Below, in pieces: positions 9,088-18,545 of a stretch of DNA of 64,000 nt. This DNA comes from JBGQOJ01 sp052119585 (GTDB taxonomy: Bacteria > Pseudomonadota > Alphaproteobacteria > Rhodobacterales > Rhodobacteraceae). The stretch covers positions 127,520 to 191,519 of the forward strand of contig NZ_JBGQOJ010000005.1 in the NCBI RefSeq assembly GCF_052119585.1, in the 5' to 3' direction. The first letter of the stretch is position 1. Every line of letters begins with the position of its first letter. A model generated the notes under the pieces. The model saw nothing but the letters and a program-made list of their open reading frames with translations, had not been told where the DNA came from and searched no databases. The translations under genes were made by a program, and so were the position numbers.

Positions 9088-10126
9088 ACCGGTCACGGCA
9101 CCGTCGGCGTTGCGGACGCTGGCCTATCCTGCGGTGGCCTTGGGGCTGACAGTCATTGCCGCGTCTTTGCTGGCGATGCTGGCGGGGGCTGATCCGTTCG
9201 GGGTGCTGGGGCTGATCCTGCACGGGGCTGCGGGGTCGAAATTTGCCGCCCTTGAAACGCTGAACCGCGCGACACCGCTGGTCTTTACCGGCCTTGCCGT
9301 CGCCGTCGCCTTTCGGGCCAGACTGTGGAACATCGGCGCCGAGGCGCAATTATACGCGGGCGCGGTGGTGACCGTGGTTCTGGGCACCGGCGCACTGAGC
9401 TTGCCGTCCGTGGTTCTGGTGCCGGTGATCGGCCTTGCGGCAATGCTGGCGGGGGCGATCGTTCTGCTGGTTCCGACAGTTCTGAAGGTGCGGTTCGGCG
9501 TTGACGAGGTGGTGACAACCCTGCTGCTGAATTTTATATTTTTGCTGTTTGTTTCCATGCTGCTAGAGGGCGTTCTTAAAGACCCCGCGGGCATGGGGTG
9601 GCCCAAGTCCGCCCGCCTGATCCCCGAGGCGCGCCTGCCGCGCATTGCCACGGGGTTGCGGTTGCACTGGGGCTTTGGTCTTGCCCTGCTCGCGGCGGGT
9701 CTGGTCTGGGTGATCCAGCGGCGGACCACGCTGGGATATGAGATGCGGGCGGTGGGGCTGAACCCGTCGGCGGCACGGTTTGCGGGGATGCCGGTGAACA
9801 ACGTGCTGTTGAAAACCGCGCTTTTGTCGGGCGGGCTGGCGGCTCTGGCGGGCTTCTCCGAGGTGGCCGGGCTGAAGGGCAGCCTGACGCTCGATCTGTC
9901 GCCCGGCTTTGGCTACACCGGCATCATCGTGGCGATGCTGGCGCTGTTGAACCCGCTGGGTGTGGTCGTCGCCGCGATCTTTGTGGCGGGAATATTCGTG
10001 GGGGCCGACAGCATGAGCCGTGCGGCGGGCGTGCCGACCTATCTGGCCGATATCATGCTGTCGATGGCGCTGTTGATGATGGTGCTGGCGATCATGCTGA
10101 CGCGGTTTCGCGTGGTCAGGGGGTAG
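9077..10126 (+). CDS. ABC transporter permease 1 (BMP-type importer)
   Basis: 349-residue polytopic membrane protein of the branched-chain/nucleoside permease class (YufP-like). Hydrophobic helices run through residues 14-140 and 190-345. The motifs LWNIGAEAQLYAGA and FGVDEVVTTLLLNF are characteristic. Its start lies inside the 3' end of the ATPase gene, so the two are translationally coupled. Confidence 0.93.
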   Translation: MRLEPVTAPSALRTLAYPAVALGLTVIAASLLAMLAGADPFGVLGLILHGAAGSKFAALETLNRATPLVFTGLAVAVAFRARLWNIGAEAQLYAGAVVTVVLGTGALSLPSVVLVPVIGLAAMLAGAIVLLVPTVLKVRFGVDEVVTTLLLNFIFLLFVSMLLEGVLKDPAGMGWPKSARLIPEARLPRIATGLRLHWGFGLALLAAGLVWVIQRRTTLGYEMRAVGLNPSAARFAGMPVNNVLLKTALLSGGLAALAGFSEVAGLKGSLTLDLSPGFGYTGIIVAMLALLNPLGVVVAAIFVAGIFVGADSMSRAAGVPTYLADIMLSMALLMMVLAIMLTRFRVVRG

Positions 10127-10129
10127 GGC

Positions 10130-11074
10130 ATGGACTATCTGGATATTGTCCTGAGCGCCAGTTTCTGGACCGCCGCGATCCGTATCGCGTCGCCACTGAT
10201 CTTTGCCACGATGGGAGAGCTGATCTGCGAACGCGCGGGTGTGCTGAACCTCGGGATCGAGGGGATCATGGTGGTGGGTGCCTTTGCCGGATGGATGTCG
10301 GTTTACGCGGGCTGCGGCCTGTGGACCGGCGTCGCGGTGGCGTTCGGTGCGGGAATGATGTTCGGCTTGCTGCACGGGGTGCTGACCGTGCCCTTCGGGT
10401 TGTCGCAGCATGTCGTGGGCCTTGGGATCACGTTGTTTGCGACCTCGATGACTTATTACAGCTACCGGCTGGCCCTGCCAGAGGTCACAAGCCCGCCCAA
10501 GATCGAGGCATTCCAGCCCTGGCCGGTGCCGGTTCTGTCGGACCTGCCATTGGTGGGGCCCGCGCTGTTCACCCAGACGCCGCTGACCTATCTGGCCTTC
10601 GCGCTGGTCGGTCTGGTGTCGGTTGTGCTGTATCGGACCCCGCTGGGCCTTGCCCTGCGTGCGGCGGGCGAGAACCCGCAGGCGGTCGACGCGCAGGGGC
10701 TTTCGGTGGCCGGTCTGCGGATCGGGGCGGTGATGGCCGGCAGCGGGTTGATGGCGGTCGGCGGCGCGTTCCTGACGATGTCGGCGTTCAATTCGTTCTT
10801 CTTCGAGATGGTCAACGGGCGCGGCTGGATCTGCATCGCCCTTGTGGTGTTCGGGTCGTGGCGCCCCGGAAAGGCGCTGTTGGGGGCGATCCTGTTCGCG
10901 GGCTTCGACGCGCTGCAAATCCGCGTGCAGCAAACGCCGCTGGGCGCGGTTGTGCCCTATCAGATTTTCCTGATGATGCCCTATATTCTGTCCATACTGG
11001 CGCTGGTGGTCATGTCCCGCCGCGCCGAGGTGCCTGCAGCCTTGATGCTGCCGTTCAACAAGGGGGAACGCTGA
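10130..11074 (+). CDS. ABC transporter permease 2 (BMP-type importer)
   Basis: 314-residue integral membrane permease (YufQ/NupQ class) with the diagnostic ERAGVLNLGIEGIMVVGAF region near residue 30. It starts 3 bp after the stop of permease 1, and its stop overlaps the start of the deaminase gene by one base. This ties the importer to that enzyme. Confidence 0.93.
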   Translation: MDYLDIVLSASFWTAAIRIASPLIFATMGELICERAGVLNLGIEGIMVVGAFAGWMSVYAGCGLWTGVAVAFGAGMMFGLLHGVLTVPFGLSQHVVGLGITLFATSMTYYSYRLALPEVTSPPKIEAFQPWPVPVLSDLPLVGPALFTQTPLTYLAFALVGLVSVVLYRTPLGLALRAAGENPQAVDAQGLSVAGLRIGAVMAGSGLMAVGGAFLTMSAFNSFFFEMVNGRGWICIALVVFGSWRPGKALLGAILFAGFDALQIRVQQTPLGAVVPYQIFLMMPYILSILALVVMSRRAEVPAALMLPFNKGER

Positions 11075-12354
11075 TGTTCGATCTGATTGTCAAAGGCGGC
11101 GTTCTGGCCGACGGGCGTGTTGCCGATATCGGGATCACCGGCGACCGGATCACGGCGATCGAAACCGGCCTGACCGGCGCGCGGGAGGTGGTCGATGCCA
11201 GCGGCGATCTGGTCAGCCCGCCCTTTGTCGACCCGCATTTCCACATGGATGCAACGCTGTCCTACGGCACACCGCGGATCAACGCGTCCGGCACCTTGCT
11301 GGAGGGGATCGGCCTGTGGGGCGAATTGAAAGAGGTGATGACGCTGGAAGAGGTCCGCGACCGTGCGCTGGCCTATTGCGACTGGGCGGCCAGCATGGGC
11401 CTGCTGGCGATCCGCAGCCATGTCGACACCTGCGATGACCGGCTTTTGGGGGTGCAGGCGCTGCTGGAGGTGAAGAAACTGGTTTCGGGATACATCGACC
11501 TGCAACTGGTGGCTTTTCCGCAGGACGGGCTGTTGCGCAGCCCCACGGCGCTGCAAAATACCATTCGCGCGTTGGATATGGGCGTCGATGTGGTGGGCGG
11601 TATTCCGCATTTTGAACGGACGATGGCCGACGGTGCCGCCTCTGTCACGCTGCTGTGCGAAATGGCGGCGATGCGCGGGCTGATGGTGGATATGCACTGC
11701 GACGAGACCGACGACCCCATGTCGCGCCACATCGAAACGCTGGCCTTCGAGGCGCAACGGCTGGGGCTTCAGGGCCGTGTGGCGGGGTCGCATCTGACCT
11801 CGATGCACTCGATGGACAATTACTATGTGTCCAAGCTGTTGCCGCTGATGCTGGAGGCGGGCGTGGCCGCCATTCCGAACCCGCTGATCAACATTGTGCT
11901 GCAAGGGCGGCATGATACCTATCCCAAACGGCGCGGCATGACGCGGGTCAAGGAGATGCTGGCAATGGGCATCACCGTGGGCTTCGGTCAGGACTGTGTG
12001 ATGGACCCGTGGTACAGCATGGGGACGGGCGATATGCTGGACGTGGCCTTTATGGGGCTGCATGTGGCGCAGATGACCAGCCCCGCCGAAATGCGCCAGT
12101 GCTTTGACATGGTGACGACGGAAAATGCGCGGATCATGGGGCTGACGGACTACGGGCTGAAGGTTGGCGCGCTGGCCTCGCTTGTGGTGCTGGACGCGGG
12201 CAACCCGATCGAGGCGCTCAGGCTGCGGCCCGACCGGTTGTGCGTTGTGGCAAAGGGCAAGGTGATCTCCCGGCAGTTGCGCAACGATGCGCGGCTGAGT
12301 GTTGACGGGCGGCCACCGACAGTGCGGCGACGCCACCACGCCCATTCGGTGTAA
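11074..12354 (+). CDS. CodA-like amidohydrolase, probable 5-methylcytosine-type deaminase
   Basis: 426-residue metal-dependent amidohydrolase closely resembling E. coli cytosine deaminase. Conserved parts: metal ligands His55/His57 (PHFHMD), His208 with Glu211 (HCDETDD), the SHLTSMHS histidine, Asp307, and the pyrimidine-contacting Gln in LVAFPQDG. The E. coli motif GHDD, whose last Asp (D314) contacts the ring, is GQDC here, with Cys308 at that place. Loss of D314 is, from established work on this family, the marker of enzymes that accept 5-methylcytosine. The start is the ATG at 11074, overlapping the permease stop. The substrate assignment is inference; isocytosine-like substrates are alternatives. 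Confidence 0.88.
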   Translation: MFDLIVKGGVLADGRVADIGITGDRITAIETGLTGAREVVDASGDLVSPPFVDPHFHMDATLSYGTPRINASGTLLEGIGLWGELKEVMTLEEVRDRALAYCDWAASMGLLAIRSHVDTCDDRLLGVQALLEVKKLVSGYIDLQLVAFPQDGLLRSPTALQNTIRALDMGVDVVGGIPHFERTMADGAASVTLLCEMAAMRGLMVDMHCDETDDPMSRHIETLAFEAQRLGLQGRVAGSHLTSMHSMDNYYVSKLLPLMLEAGVAAIPNPLINIVLQGRHDTYPKRRGMTRVKEMLAMGITVGFGQDCVMDPWYSMGTGDMLDVAFMGLHVAQMTSPAEMRQCFDMVTTENARIMGLTDYGLKVGALASLVVLDAGNPIEALRLRPDRLCVVAKGKVISRQLRNDARLSVDGRPPTVRRRHHAHSV

Positions 12355-12395
12355 GGGGTCACGACCCGATCACCCGGCGGCTGCGCTGCCCCGGC

Positions 12396-13394
12396 CTAGT
12401 CAGGCATGGACCGCAGGCTTTTTGTCTCTGTCAGCTTGTACAGGCTGTCGAAAAAGATCTGTGCGGCGGGGGACAGAACCGATCCTGCCCGCCGGATCAG
12501 GGCGTAGTCGGAAACCGAAAGGGTGGGCGCCACCGGCAGGCTGGTTATGCGCCCGCCCAGCCCCACATCGCCGCCGAAGAAATCCGCGACAGAGCGTGCG
12601 ATCGGAGCAATCGCGCTGGTTTCCATGATCGAGGCCAGCGTCAGCATAAGCGAGGCCGTGCTAAGCACCTTGCGGGGCAGCGGCAGGTCGCGGGCGATTA
12701 GATAATCCTCGACCGTGCGGCGCAGCAGGCCGCCCTGATCCTGCATCACCCAATCATAGGGCATGCAGTCGGCAATGGTGATGTCGGGCTGGCGGGTCAG
12801 TGGATGATCGCGCCGCACGATCATCGCGATTGGTTCCTCTCCGATCACGGTGGCGTCGAACAGGCGCGGATCGGCGTCGACGGGGATGCGGCCGATGTAG
12901 AAATCCAGCCGGTTCGACAAAAGGCCCTGCGCCAGCGTGCCGCTGACATCGACCATCACCGTGGTTTCAACCATAGGATGGGTCATCCGCATCCGTTTCA
13001 GCATTGGCAGGACCATCTCGATCGAGGGCCCGGTGACCGACCCGATGTTCACCCGTCCGCCCTGTCCGCTGCCAAGTTCCGCCAGCTCGCGGCCCGCGTC
13101 ATTCAGCCCTTGCAGGATCGCGCGCGCCCGTGCGGCCAGACGCAGACCGAATTCCGTCAGCTCGATCCCGCGGGGATGGCGGGTGTAAAGCGGCACGCCG
13201 GTGATCTGTTCCAGTTCCGACGCAAGGCGCGACGCGGCGGGCTGCGAGATGTTCAGCGCCAGCGCTGCGGCGCTGATCTGTGTGGTGTCACCCAGATGCG
13301 CCATAAGCCGCAGATGCGTCAGCTTGACCCCGCGCAGGATCAGGTCATCAGGGCGCAGGTCTTCGGAACGACGGCCATTCGGTTTCTGCGCCAT
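12396..13394 (-). CDS. gbpR: LysR-type regulator, GbpR-like
   Basis: 332-residue LysR regulator: winged HTH at about residues 27-85 (ISAAALALNISQPAASRLAS) and a periplasmic-binding-like effector domain after residue 110. It is transcribed divergently from chvE, the same arrangement as gbpR-chvE in Agrobacterium and Azospirillum, where GbpR activates chvE in response to sugars such as L-arabinose, D-galactose and D-fucose. The symbol rests on family plus position. Confidence 0.85.
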   Translation of the reverse strand: MAQKPNGRRSEDLRPDDLILRGVKLTHLRLMAHLGDTTQISAAALALNISQPAASRLASELEQITGVPLYTRHPRGIELTEFGLRLAARARAILQGLNDAGRELAELGSGQGGRVNIGSVTGPSIEMVLPMLKRMRMTHPMVETTVMVDVSGTLAQGLLSNRLDFYIGRIPVDADPRLFDATVIGEEPIAMIVRRDHPLTRQPDITIADCMPYDWVMQDQGGLLRRTVEDYLIARDLPLPRKVLSTASLMLTLASIMETSAIAPIARSVADFFGGDVGLGGRITSLPVAPTLSVSDYALIRRAGSVLSPAAQIFFDSLYKLTETKSLRSMPD

Positions 13395-13415
13395 GGCGGA
13401 TGATTTTCCAATTTT

Positions 13416-13437
13416 GATATATTAATAATGGTATATC
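13416..13437. promoter_or_regulatory. Candidate GbpR operator
   Basis: An AT-rich dyad, GATATA-N10-TATATC, sits just upstream of the gbpR start in the 260-bp gap shared with chvE. LysR regulators usually bind such T-N11-A dyads next to their own gene. The rest of the gap (13438-13654) shows no gene. Confidence 0.5.
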
Positions 13438-13654
13438 CAGATCAAATAACAATATTTGACTGTCATAGCCACATCTTATTATCCAGTTGCAGCCACACCC
13501 GCCGGATCAGGCAGAGCGTGGCGCTGGTCCCGCCCATTACGGGCGGGGCAAACCAGGGTAAAACGTCTGCAAAAGGCGGGTCGCCCTACTGAAATTTGGA
13601 TCTGCCCTCCGGTGCGCCGGTCACAGCAGACCCTGTCCTTGGGAGGAGGATACC

Positions 13655-14719
13655 ATGAATATCACGAAACGCGCCCTGATGACGGTTGCCGTGGCCGCAC
13701 TTGCGGTTGGCACGCTTGGTGCCCCGTCTTTTGCCGCCGGCAAAGGCACCGTTGGCATCGCGATGCCGACAAAGTCGTCCGCCCGCTGGATTTCCGACGG
13801 CGACAGCATGGTCAAGCAGTTCACCGATGCGGGCTATGACGTCGATCTGCAATACGCAGAAGACGACATTCCGAACCAGCTGGCCCAGATCGAGAACATG
13901 ATCACCAAAGGCGCGGACGTTCTGGTCATCGCCGCAATTGATGGCACGACCCTGTCAAACGCGCTGGAAAACGCGGCGGCGGCGGACATCAAGGTGATCG
14001 CCTATGATCGCCTGATCCGCGACAGCGGCAACGTCGATTATTACGCGACCTTCGACAACTTCCAGGTCGGTGTGCTTCAGGCGACATCGCTGATCGACAA
14101 GCTGCAAGGCGACGGCCCCTTCAACATCGAACTGTTCGGCGGCTCGCCCGACGACAACAATGCGTTCTTCTTCTACAATGGCGCGATGTCGGTGCTGCAA
14201 CCGCTGATCGACAGCGGCAAGCTGGTCGTCAAATCCGGCCAGATGGGCATGGACAAGGTCGGCACATTGCGTTGGGACGGTGCCGTTGCACAGGCCCGCA
14301 TGGATAACCTTTTGTCCGCCTATTACACCGATGGCCGCGTCGATGCGGTTCTGTCGCCCTACGACGGTCTGTCCATCGGCATCATTTCCTCGCTGAAGGG
14401 TGTGGGATACGGCTCTGCCGATCAGCCGATGCCGATCGTGTCGGGGCAGGATGCGGAAATCCAGTCGATCAAGTCCATTCTGGCAGGCGAGCAGTCGTCG
14501 ACCGTATTCAAGGACACGCGCGAACTGGCCCGTGTGACGGTTGGCATGGTGGATGCGCTTTTGTCCGGGTCCGAGCCGGAGATCAACGACACCTCGACCT
14601 ATGACAACGGCGTCAAGGTGATCCCGTCCTACCTGCTGAAACCCGTTTCGGTGGATATTTCGAACTGGGAAGAGATCGTGATCGGCAGCGGTTACTACAC
14701 GATGGACCAGATCAAGTAA
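13655..14719 (+). CDS. chvE: Multiple-sugar-binding periplasmic protein ChvE
   Basis: 354-residue periplasmic sugar-binding protein with a signal peptide ending near residue 27 (GAPSFA). The mature sequence (KGTVGIAMPTKSSARWI, QYAEDDIPNQLAQIENMI, AAIDGTTL) is ChvE/GguX-like, a family that binds arabinose, galactose, glucose and related aldoses. GGAGGA lies eight bases before the ATG. It is the first gene of the chvE-gguABC operon and is followed by a hairpin that likely makes its expression exceed that of the membrane components. Confidence 0.95.
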   Translation: MNITKRALMTVAVAALAVGTLGAPSFAAGKGTVGIAMPTKSSARWISDGDSMVKQFTDAGYDVDLQYAEDDIPNQLAQIENMITKGADVLVIAAIDGTTLSNALENAAAADIKVIAYDRLIRDSGNVDYYATFDNFQVGVLQATSLIDKLQGDGPFNIELFGGSPDDNNAFFFYNGAMSVLQPLIDSGKLVVKSGQMGMDKVGTLRWDGAVAQARMDNLLSAYYTDGRVDAVLSPYDGLSIGIISSLKGVGYGSADQPMPIVSGQDAEIQSIKSILAGEQSSTVFKDTRELARVTVGMVDALLSGSEPEINDTSTYDNGVKVIPSYLLKPVSVDISNWEEIVIGSGYYTMDQIK

Positions 14720-14735
14720 TCTGACCTGATCCTGT

Positions 14736-14769
14736 CGGACGGGTTCGGTATCCTCCGCCCGTCCGGCAT
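14736..14769 (+). terminator. Intra-operon hairpin after chvE
   Basis: CGGACGGG and CCCGTCCG form a perfect eight-base stem with a 14-base loop, followed by GCATCTTTT. It lies between chvE and gguA, so it probably acts as a partial terminator or mRNA stabiliser. Confidence 0.65.
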
Positions 14770-14802
14770 CTTTTCCCCTTCCGATTCCGGGAACCCTTTC
14801 CC

Positions 14803-16329
14803 ATGCAAACCATCCTAGAAATGCGCGGCATCACCAAGACGTTCCCCGGTGTCAAGGCGCTGGACAACGTGAACCTTTCGGTGACGCGCGGCGAGATCCA
14901 CGCGCTTGTCGGTGAAAACGGCGCGGGGAAATCCACGCTGATGAAGGTTCTCAGCGGCGTCTATCCCCACGGCACCTACGACGGCGACATCCTGTACGAG
15001 GGCGAAGTGAAGCACTTTCGCGACATCTCGGACAGCGAGGCCTGCGGCATCATCATCATCCATCAGGAACTGGCGCTTGTGCCGCTTCTGTCGATTGCCG
15101 AGAATATCTTTCTGGGCAACGAATGCGCCCGCAACGGGGTCATCGACTGGCATGAAACCCACCGCCGCACGGCTGAACTGCTGGCAAAGGTCGGGTTGAA
15201 GGAAAACCCCGAAACGCTGGTCTCCGAACTGGGGCTGGGCAAGCAACAGTTGATCGAGATCGCCAAGGCGCTGTCGAAAGAGGTGCGCCTGCTGATCCTG
15301 GACGAGCCGACCTCGTCCCTGAACGAGAAAGACAGCGACGCGCTTTTGGCGTTGCTGATGGAATTCCGCGCGCATGGAATTTCGTCGATCCTGATTTCGC
15401 ACAAACTGAACGAGATTTCCAAAGTGGCCGACAGCATCACCGTGCTGCGCGACGGCGCGACGGTCAGCTCGCTGGATTGCCGCACCGGCACGATCAGCGA
15501 AGGCGACATCATCCGTGATATGGTGGGGCGGTCGATGTCCGACCGTTATCCGGCCCGTGCGCCGCAAATCGGCGAGGTGGTGATGGATGTGCGCGACTGG
15601 ACGGTCTTGCACCCGTTGCAAAGTGACCGCCGGGTGGTGGACAACGTCAGCTTTACCTTGAAACGGGGCGAGGTTCTGGGCATCGCCGGCCTGATGGGCG
15701 CGGGGCGCACCGAGCTTGCGATGAGCCTGTTTGGCCGCGCCTATGGCCGCTACGCGGGGGGCAGCGTCACGATGCACGGCAAGCCCGTGGACCTGACGAC
15801 CATCCCCAAGGCGATCAAGGCGGGCCTGTGCTATGCCACCGAGGACCGCAAGCAGTTCGGCCTTGTGCTGGACGACACGATCCGCCGCAACATCCCGCTG
15901 GCCAACCTGGACGGCATCGCCAGAGGCGTGGTGGTGAACGAAGAGCGCGAGGCAGAGGTCGCCGAAGACTATCGCGGCAGGATCAACATCAAATGCTCCA
16001 GCATCGCGCAGGAGACGGTGAACCTGTCGGGCGGCAACCAGCAGAAGGTGGTTCTGTCGAAATGGCTGTTCGCGGGGCCGGAAATCCTGATCCTGGACGA
16101 ACCGACACGCGGCATCGACGTCGGTGCCAAATTCGAGATTTACACGATCATCCGCGACCTTGCCGCATCGGGAAAGTCGATCATCGTCATCAGTTCCGAA
16201 ATGCCCGAACTTCTGGGGATTTCAGACCGGCTTTATGTCATGAACGAGGGCCGCTTTGTCGGCGAAATGGCAAGCGGTGACGCCACTCAGGAAAAGATCA
16301 TGGGAATGATCATCAATTCGGTTGGATAA
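14803..16329 (+). CDS. gguA: Sugar ABC transporter ATPase GguA
   Basis: 508-residue twin-ATPase of the MglA/AraG/XylG class. Domain 1: Walker A GENGAGKST near residue 40 and LILDEPTSSL. Domain 2: degenerate P-loop GLMGAGRTEL, signature NLSGGNQQKVVLSKWL, Walker B LILDEPTRGIDVG. It partners ChvE and GguB. Confidence 0.95.
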   Translation: MQTILEMRGITKTFPGVKALDNVNLSVTRGEIHALVGENGAGKSTLMKVLSGVYPHGTYDGDILYEGEVKHFRDISDSEACGIIIIHQELALVPLLSIAENIFLGNECARNGVIDWHETHRRTAELLAKVGLKENPETLVSELGLGKQQLIEIAKALSKEVRLLILDEPTSSLNEKDSDALLALLMEFRAHGISSILISHKLNEISKVADSITVLRDGATVSSLDCRTGTISEGDIIRDMVGRSMSDRYPARAPQIGEVVMDVRDWTVLHPLQSDRRVVDNVSFTLKRGEVLGIAGLMGAGRTELAMSLFGRAYGRYAGGSVTMHGKPVDLTTIPKAIKAGLCYATEDRKQFGLVLDDTIRRNIPLANLDGIARGVVVNEEREAEVAEDYRGRINIKCSSIAQETVNLSGGNQQKVVLSKWLFAGPEILILDEPTRGIDVGAKFEIYTIIRDLAASGKSIIVISSEMPELLGISDRLYVMNEGRFVGEMASGDATQEKIMGMIINSVG

Positions 16330-16333
16330 GAAC

Positions 16334-17527
16334 ATGGACCAGACAACGAACATCCCCGCCAAGCCCGAAGGGTCGTCATGGAAGTTCATGCGCGCCCACA
16401 TGCGCGAATACGGCATCCTGATCGCGCTGGTGGTGATCATGGCCTTTTTCCAGATCATGACCGGCGGCATTTTGTTGAAACCCGTCAACCTGACCAACCT
16501 GATCCTGCAAAACAGCTATATCATCATCATGGCGATCGGCATGTTGCTGGTCATCGTGGCGGGGCATATCGACCTTTCCGTGGGGTCTGTCCTTGGGTTC
16601 GTGGGCGCGCTGGCCGCGGTGATGATCGTGAATTACGACATCAATTTCGTGGTGACATCGGTGGTCTGTCTGGGTGTCGGCGCGCTGATCGGGGCCGCGC
16701 AGGGCTATTGGATCGCCTATATGAAGATCCCCGCGTTCATCGTGACGCTTGCGGGAATGCTGGTGTTCAAGGGGCTGACGCTGTGGCTGCTGGCCGGTCA
16801 GTCGGTCGGGCCGTTCCCCAAGACGTTCCAGTTGCTGTCGTCCGGCTTTATTCCTGACCTGTTCGGGGCAAAGGGGATCAACCTGTTCTCGATGTTCCTT
16901 GGCTGCGGTGTTGCCGCGCTGTTGCTGTGGCTCAGCATCCGCGCCCGCAAGAACCAGCAGGCCAACGGTGTCGCAGACGAGCCTTTCGCGTTCTTTGCCG
17001 CGAAAAACGCGATTATCGTCGTGGCGGTTGTGTATCTGACCTATCTGATGGCGACGTTCCGTGGCCTGCCCAACGTGTTCATCGTCATGGCCCTGTTGAT
17101 CGCGATCTACACCTTCATCGCCCAACGCACGACCATCGGGCGGCGCATCTATGCGATCGGCGGCAACGAGAAAGCGGCAAAGCTGTCGGGCATCAAGACA
17201 GAGCGTCTGGTGTTCCTGACCTTCGCCAATATGGGTATGCTTGCGGCCCTTGCCGGTCTGGTCTTTGCCGCCCGCCTGAACACCGCGACCCCGAAGGCGG
17301 GGCAGGCGTTCGAGCTTGACGTGATCGCGGCGGTCTTTATCGGCGGCGCCTCGATGAGCGGCGGCGTGGGCACCATCATCGGTGCCGTGATCGGCGCCTT
17401 TATCATGGGCGTGATGAACAACGGCATGTCGATCCTCGGGGTCGGTATCGACTGGCAGCAGGTCATCAAGGGCCTTGTGCTGTTGGCTGCCGTGATTTTC
17501 GACGTCTACAACCGCAAGAAATCCTGA
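16334..17527 (+). CDS. gguB: Sugar ABC transporter permease GguB
   Basis: 397-residue integral membrane permease of the ribose/xylose class, with about ten hydrophobic segments. The motif VAGHIDLSVGSVLGF and the late block AVFIGGASMSGGVGT are typical. I start it at the ATG at 16334, four bases after the gguA stop. A TTG at 16322 in frame inside gguA would add four residues. The stop overlaps the upstream ATG of gguC. Confidence 0.94.
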   Translation: MDQTTNIPAKPEGSSWKFMRAHMREYGILIALVVIMAFFQIMTGGILLKPVNLTNLILQNSYIIIMAIGMLLVIVAGHIDLSVGSVLGFVGALAAVMIVNYDINFVVTSVVCLGVGALIGAAQGYWIAYMKIPAFIVTLAGMLVFKGLTLWLLAGQSVGPFPKTFQLLSSGFIPDLFGAKGINLFSMFLGCGVAALLLWLSIRARKNQQANGVADEPFAFFAAKNAIIVVAVVYLTYLMATFRGLPNVFIVMALLIAIYTFIAQRTTIGRRIYAIGGNEKAAKLSGIKTERLVFLTFANMGMLAALAGLVFAARLNTATPKAGQAFELDVIAAVFIGGASMSGGVGTIIGAVIGAFIMGVMNNGMSILGVGIDWQQVIKGLVLLAAVIFDVYNRKKS

Positions 17528-17541
17528 TGGAGGGTAATGCA

Positions 17542-18528
17542 ATGCTGGTATCTCGGATCAGGGACGAAAACGGCGTGGTGCGGGTCGTGGCGCGCGAAGG
17601 GACAGAGGCCTTTGTGGTCAAGGGCGCCGACAGCCTTTACGCGCTGGCGATGGACTGTGCCGCGACAGGGCAAAAGCTGGCCGACCGGATTTCCGGCCTC
17701 GGGTTCGGCGATGCGGTCGATCTGGCCCGCGCCTATGCCGAAGGGCGCATCCTGTCGCCGATCGCCCATCCCGACGCGGGTCATTTGCACCTGACGGGCA
17801 CCGGGCTGACCCATCTGGGCAGTGCCGCCACCCGCGACGCGATGCATGCGAACGCCACCGAAGAGATGTCGGATTCGATGAAGATGTTCCGCATGGGGGT
17901 CGAGGGCGGCAAGCCTGCGGCGGGACAGGTCGGCGTGCAGCCGGAATGGTTCTACAAGGGCACAGGCGCGGCGGTTGTGGCGCCGGGTGCGCCGCTGGTG
18001 TCGCCCGCTTTCGCGCTGGATGGCGGCGAAGAGCCGGAACTGGCGGGGATCTATGTGATCGGCCCCGACGGCACGCCGTTTCGGTTGGGGTTCGCGCTTG
18101 CGAATGAATTCTCGGACCATGTGACAGAGCGTCAGAACTATCTGTTTCTGGCCCATTCCAAACTGCGACCGGCGTCTTTCGGGCCTGAAATCCGTCTGGG
18201 CGACCTGCCGCAGGATGTGGCCGGCACCAGCCGGATCATCCGCGACGGCACCGTGATATTCGACGCGCCGTTCCTGTCGGGCGAGGCCAACATGAGCCAT
18301 ACGCTGGCCAATCTTGAGCACCACCACTTCAAATACGCGCTGTTCCGCCAACCCGGCGACGTGCATGTGCATATGTTCGGCACCGCGACCCTTTCGTTTG
18401 CGGCGGGGATCACCACGCAGGCGGGCGACGTGTTCGAGATAGAGGCGGCGGACTTTGGCTTGCCGCTGCGCAATCCGCTTGCCATCGAGACCGGCGCGGA
18501 CACACCCACAGTCGTAAAATCGCTATAG
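17542..18528 (+). CDS. gguC: GguC / AraD1 family protein (FAH fold)
   Basis: 328-residue protein of the fumarylacetoacetate hydrolase fold, in the place gguC holds in chvE-gguABC operons. The start is the ATG at 17542, with GGAGGG seven bases upstream; an ATG at 17527 overlaps the gguB stop but has no good ribosome-binding site. The acidic/histidine metal-binding FAH core is seen around GVEGGKPAAGQVGVQPEWFY. Related FAH enzymes act on 2-keto-3-deoxy sugar acids. In this operon it is the best candidate for the missing 2-keto-3-deoxyarabonate dehydratase (inference). Confidence 0.85.
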   Translation: MLVSRIRDENGVVRVVAREGTEAFVVKGADSLYALAMDCAATGQKLADRISGLGFGDAVDLARAYAEGRILSPIAHPDAGHLHLTGTGLTHLGSAATRDAMHANATEEMSDSMKMFRMGVEGGKPAAGQVGVQPEWFYKGTGAAVVAPGAPLVSPAFALDGGEEPELAGIYVIGPDGTPFRLGFALANEFSDHVTERQNYLFLAHSKLRPASFGPEIRLGDLPQDVAGTSRIIRDGTVIFDAPFLSGEANMSHTLANLEHHHFKYALFRQPGDVHVHMFGTATLSFAAGITTQAGDVFEIEAADFGLPLRNPLAIETGADTPTVVKSL

Positions 18529-18545
18529 CTCAAGGGGCACGTCAT

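Noticed and set aside
10291..12354. A 687-residue frame that could be read as a fusion of permease and deaminase
   Set aside because: The first 783 bases are the permease gene read in another frame. The deaminase has its own ATG at 11074 overlapping the permease stop, and the upstream part has no protein-like features.
13457..13471. Possible FNR-like site before chvE (TTGACTGTCATAGC)
   Set aside because: The second half site does not match RTCAA, and the locus has its own LysR regulator.
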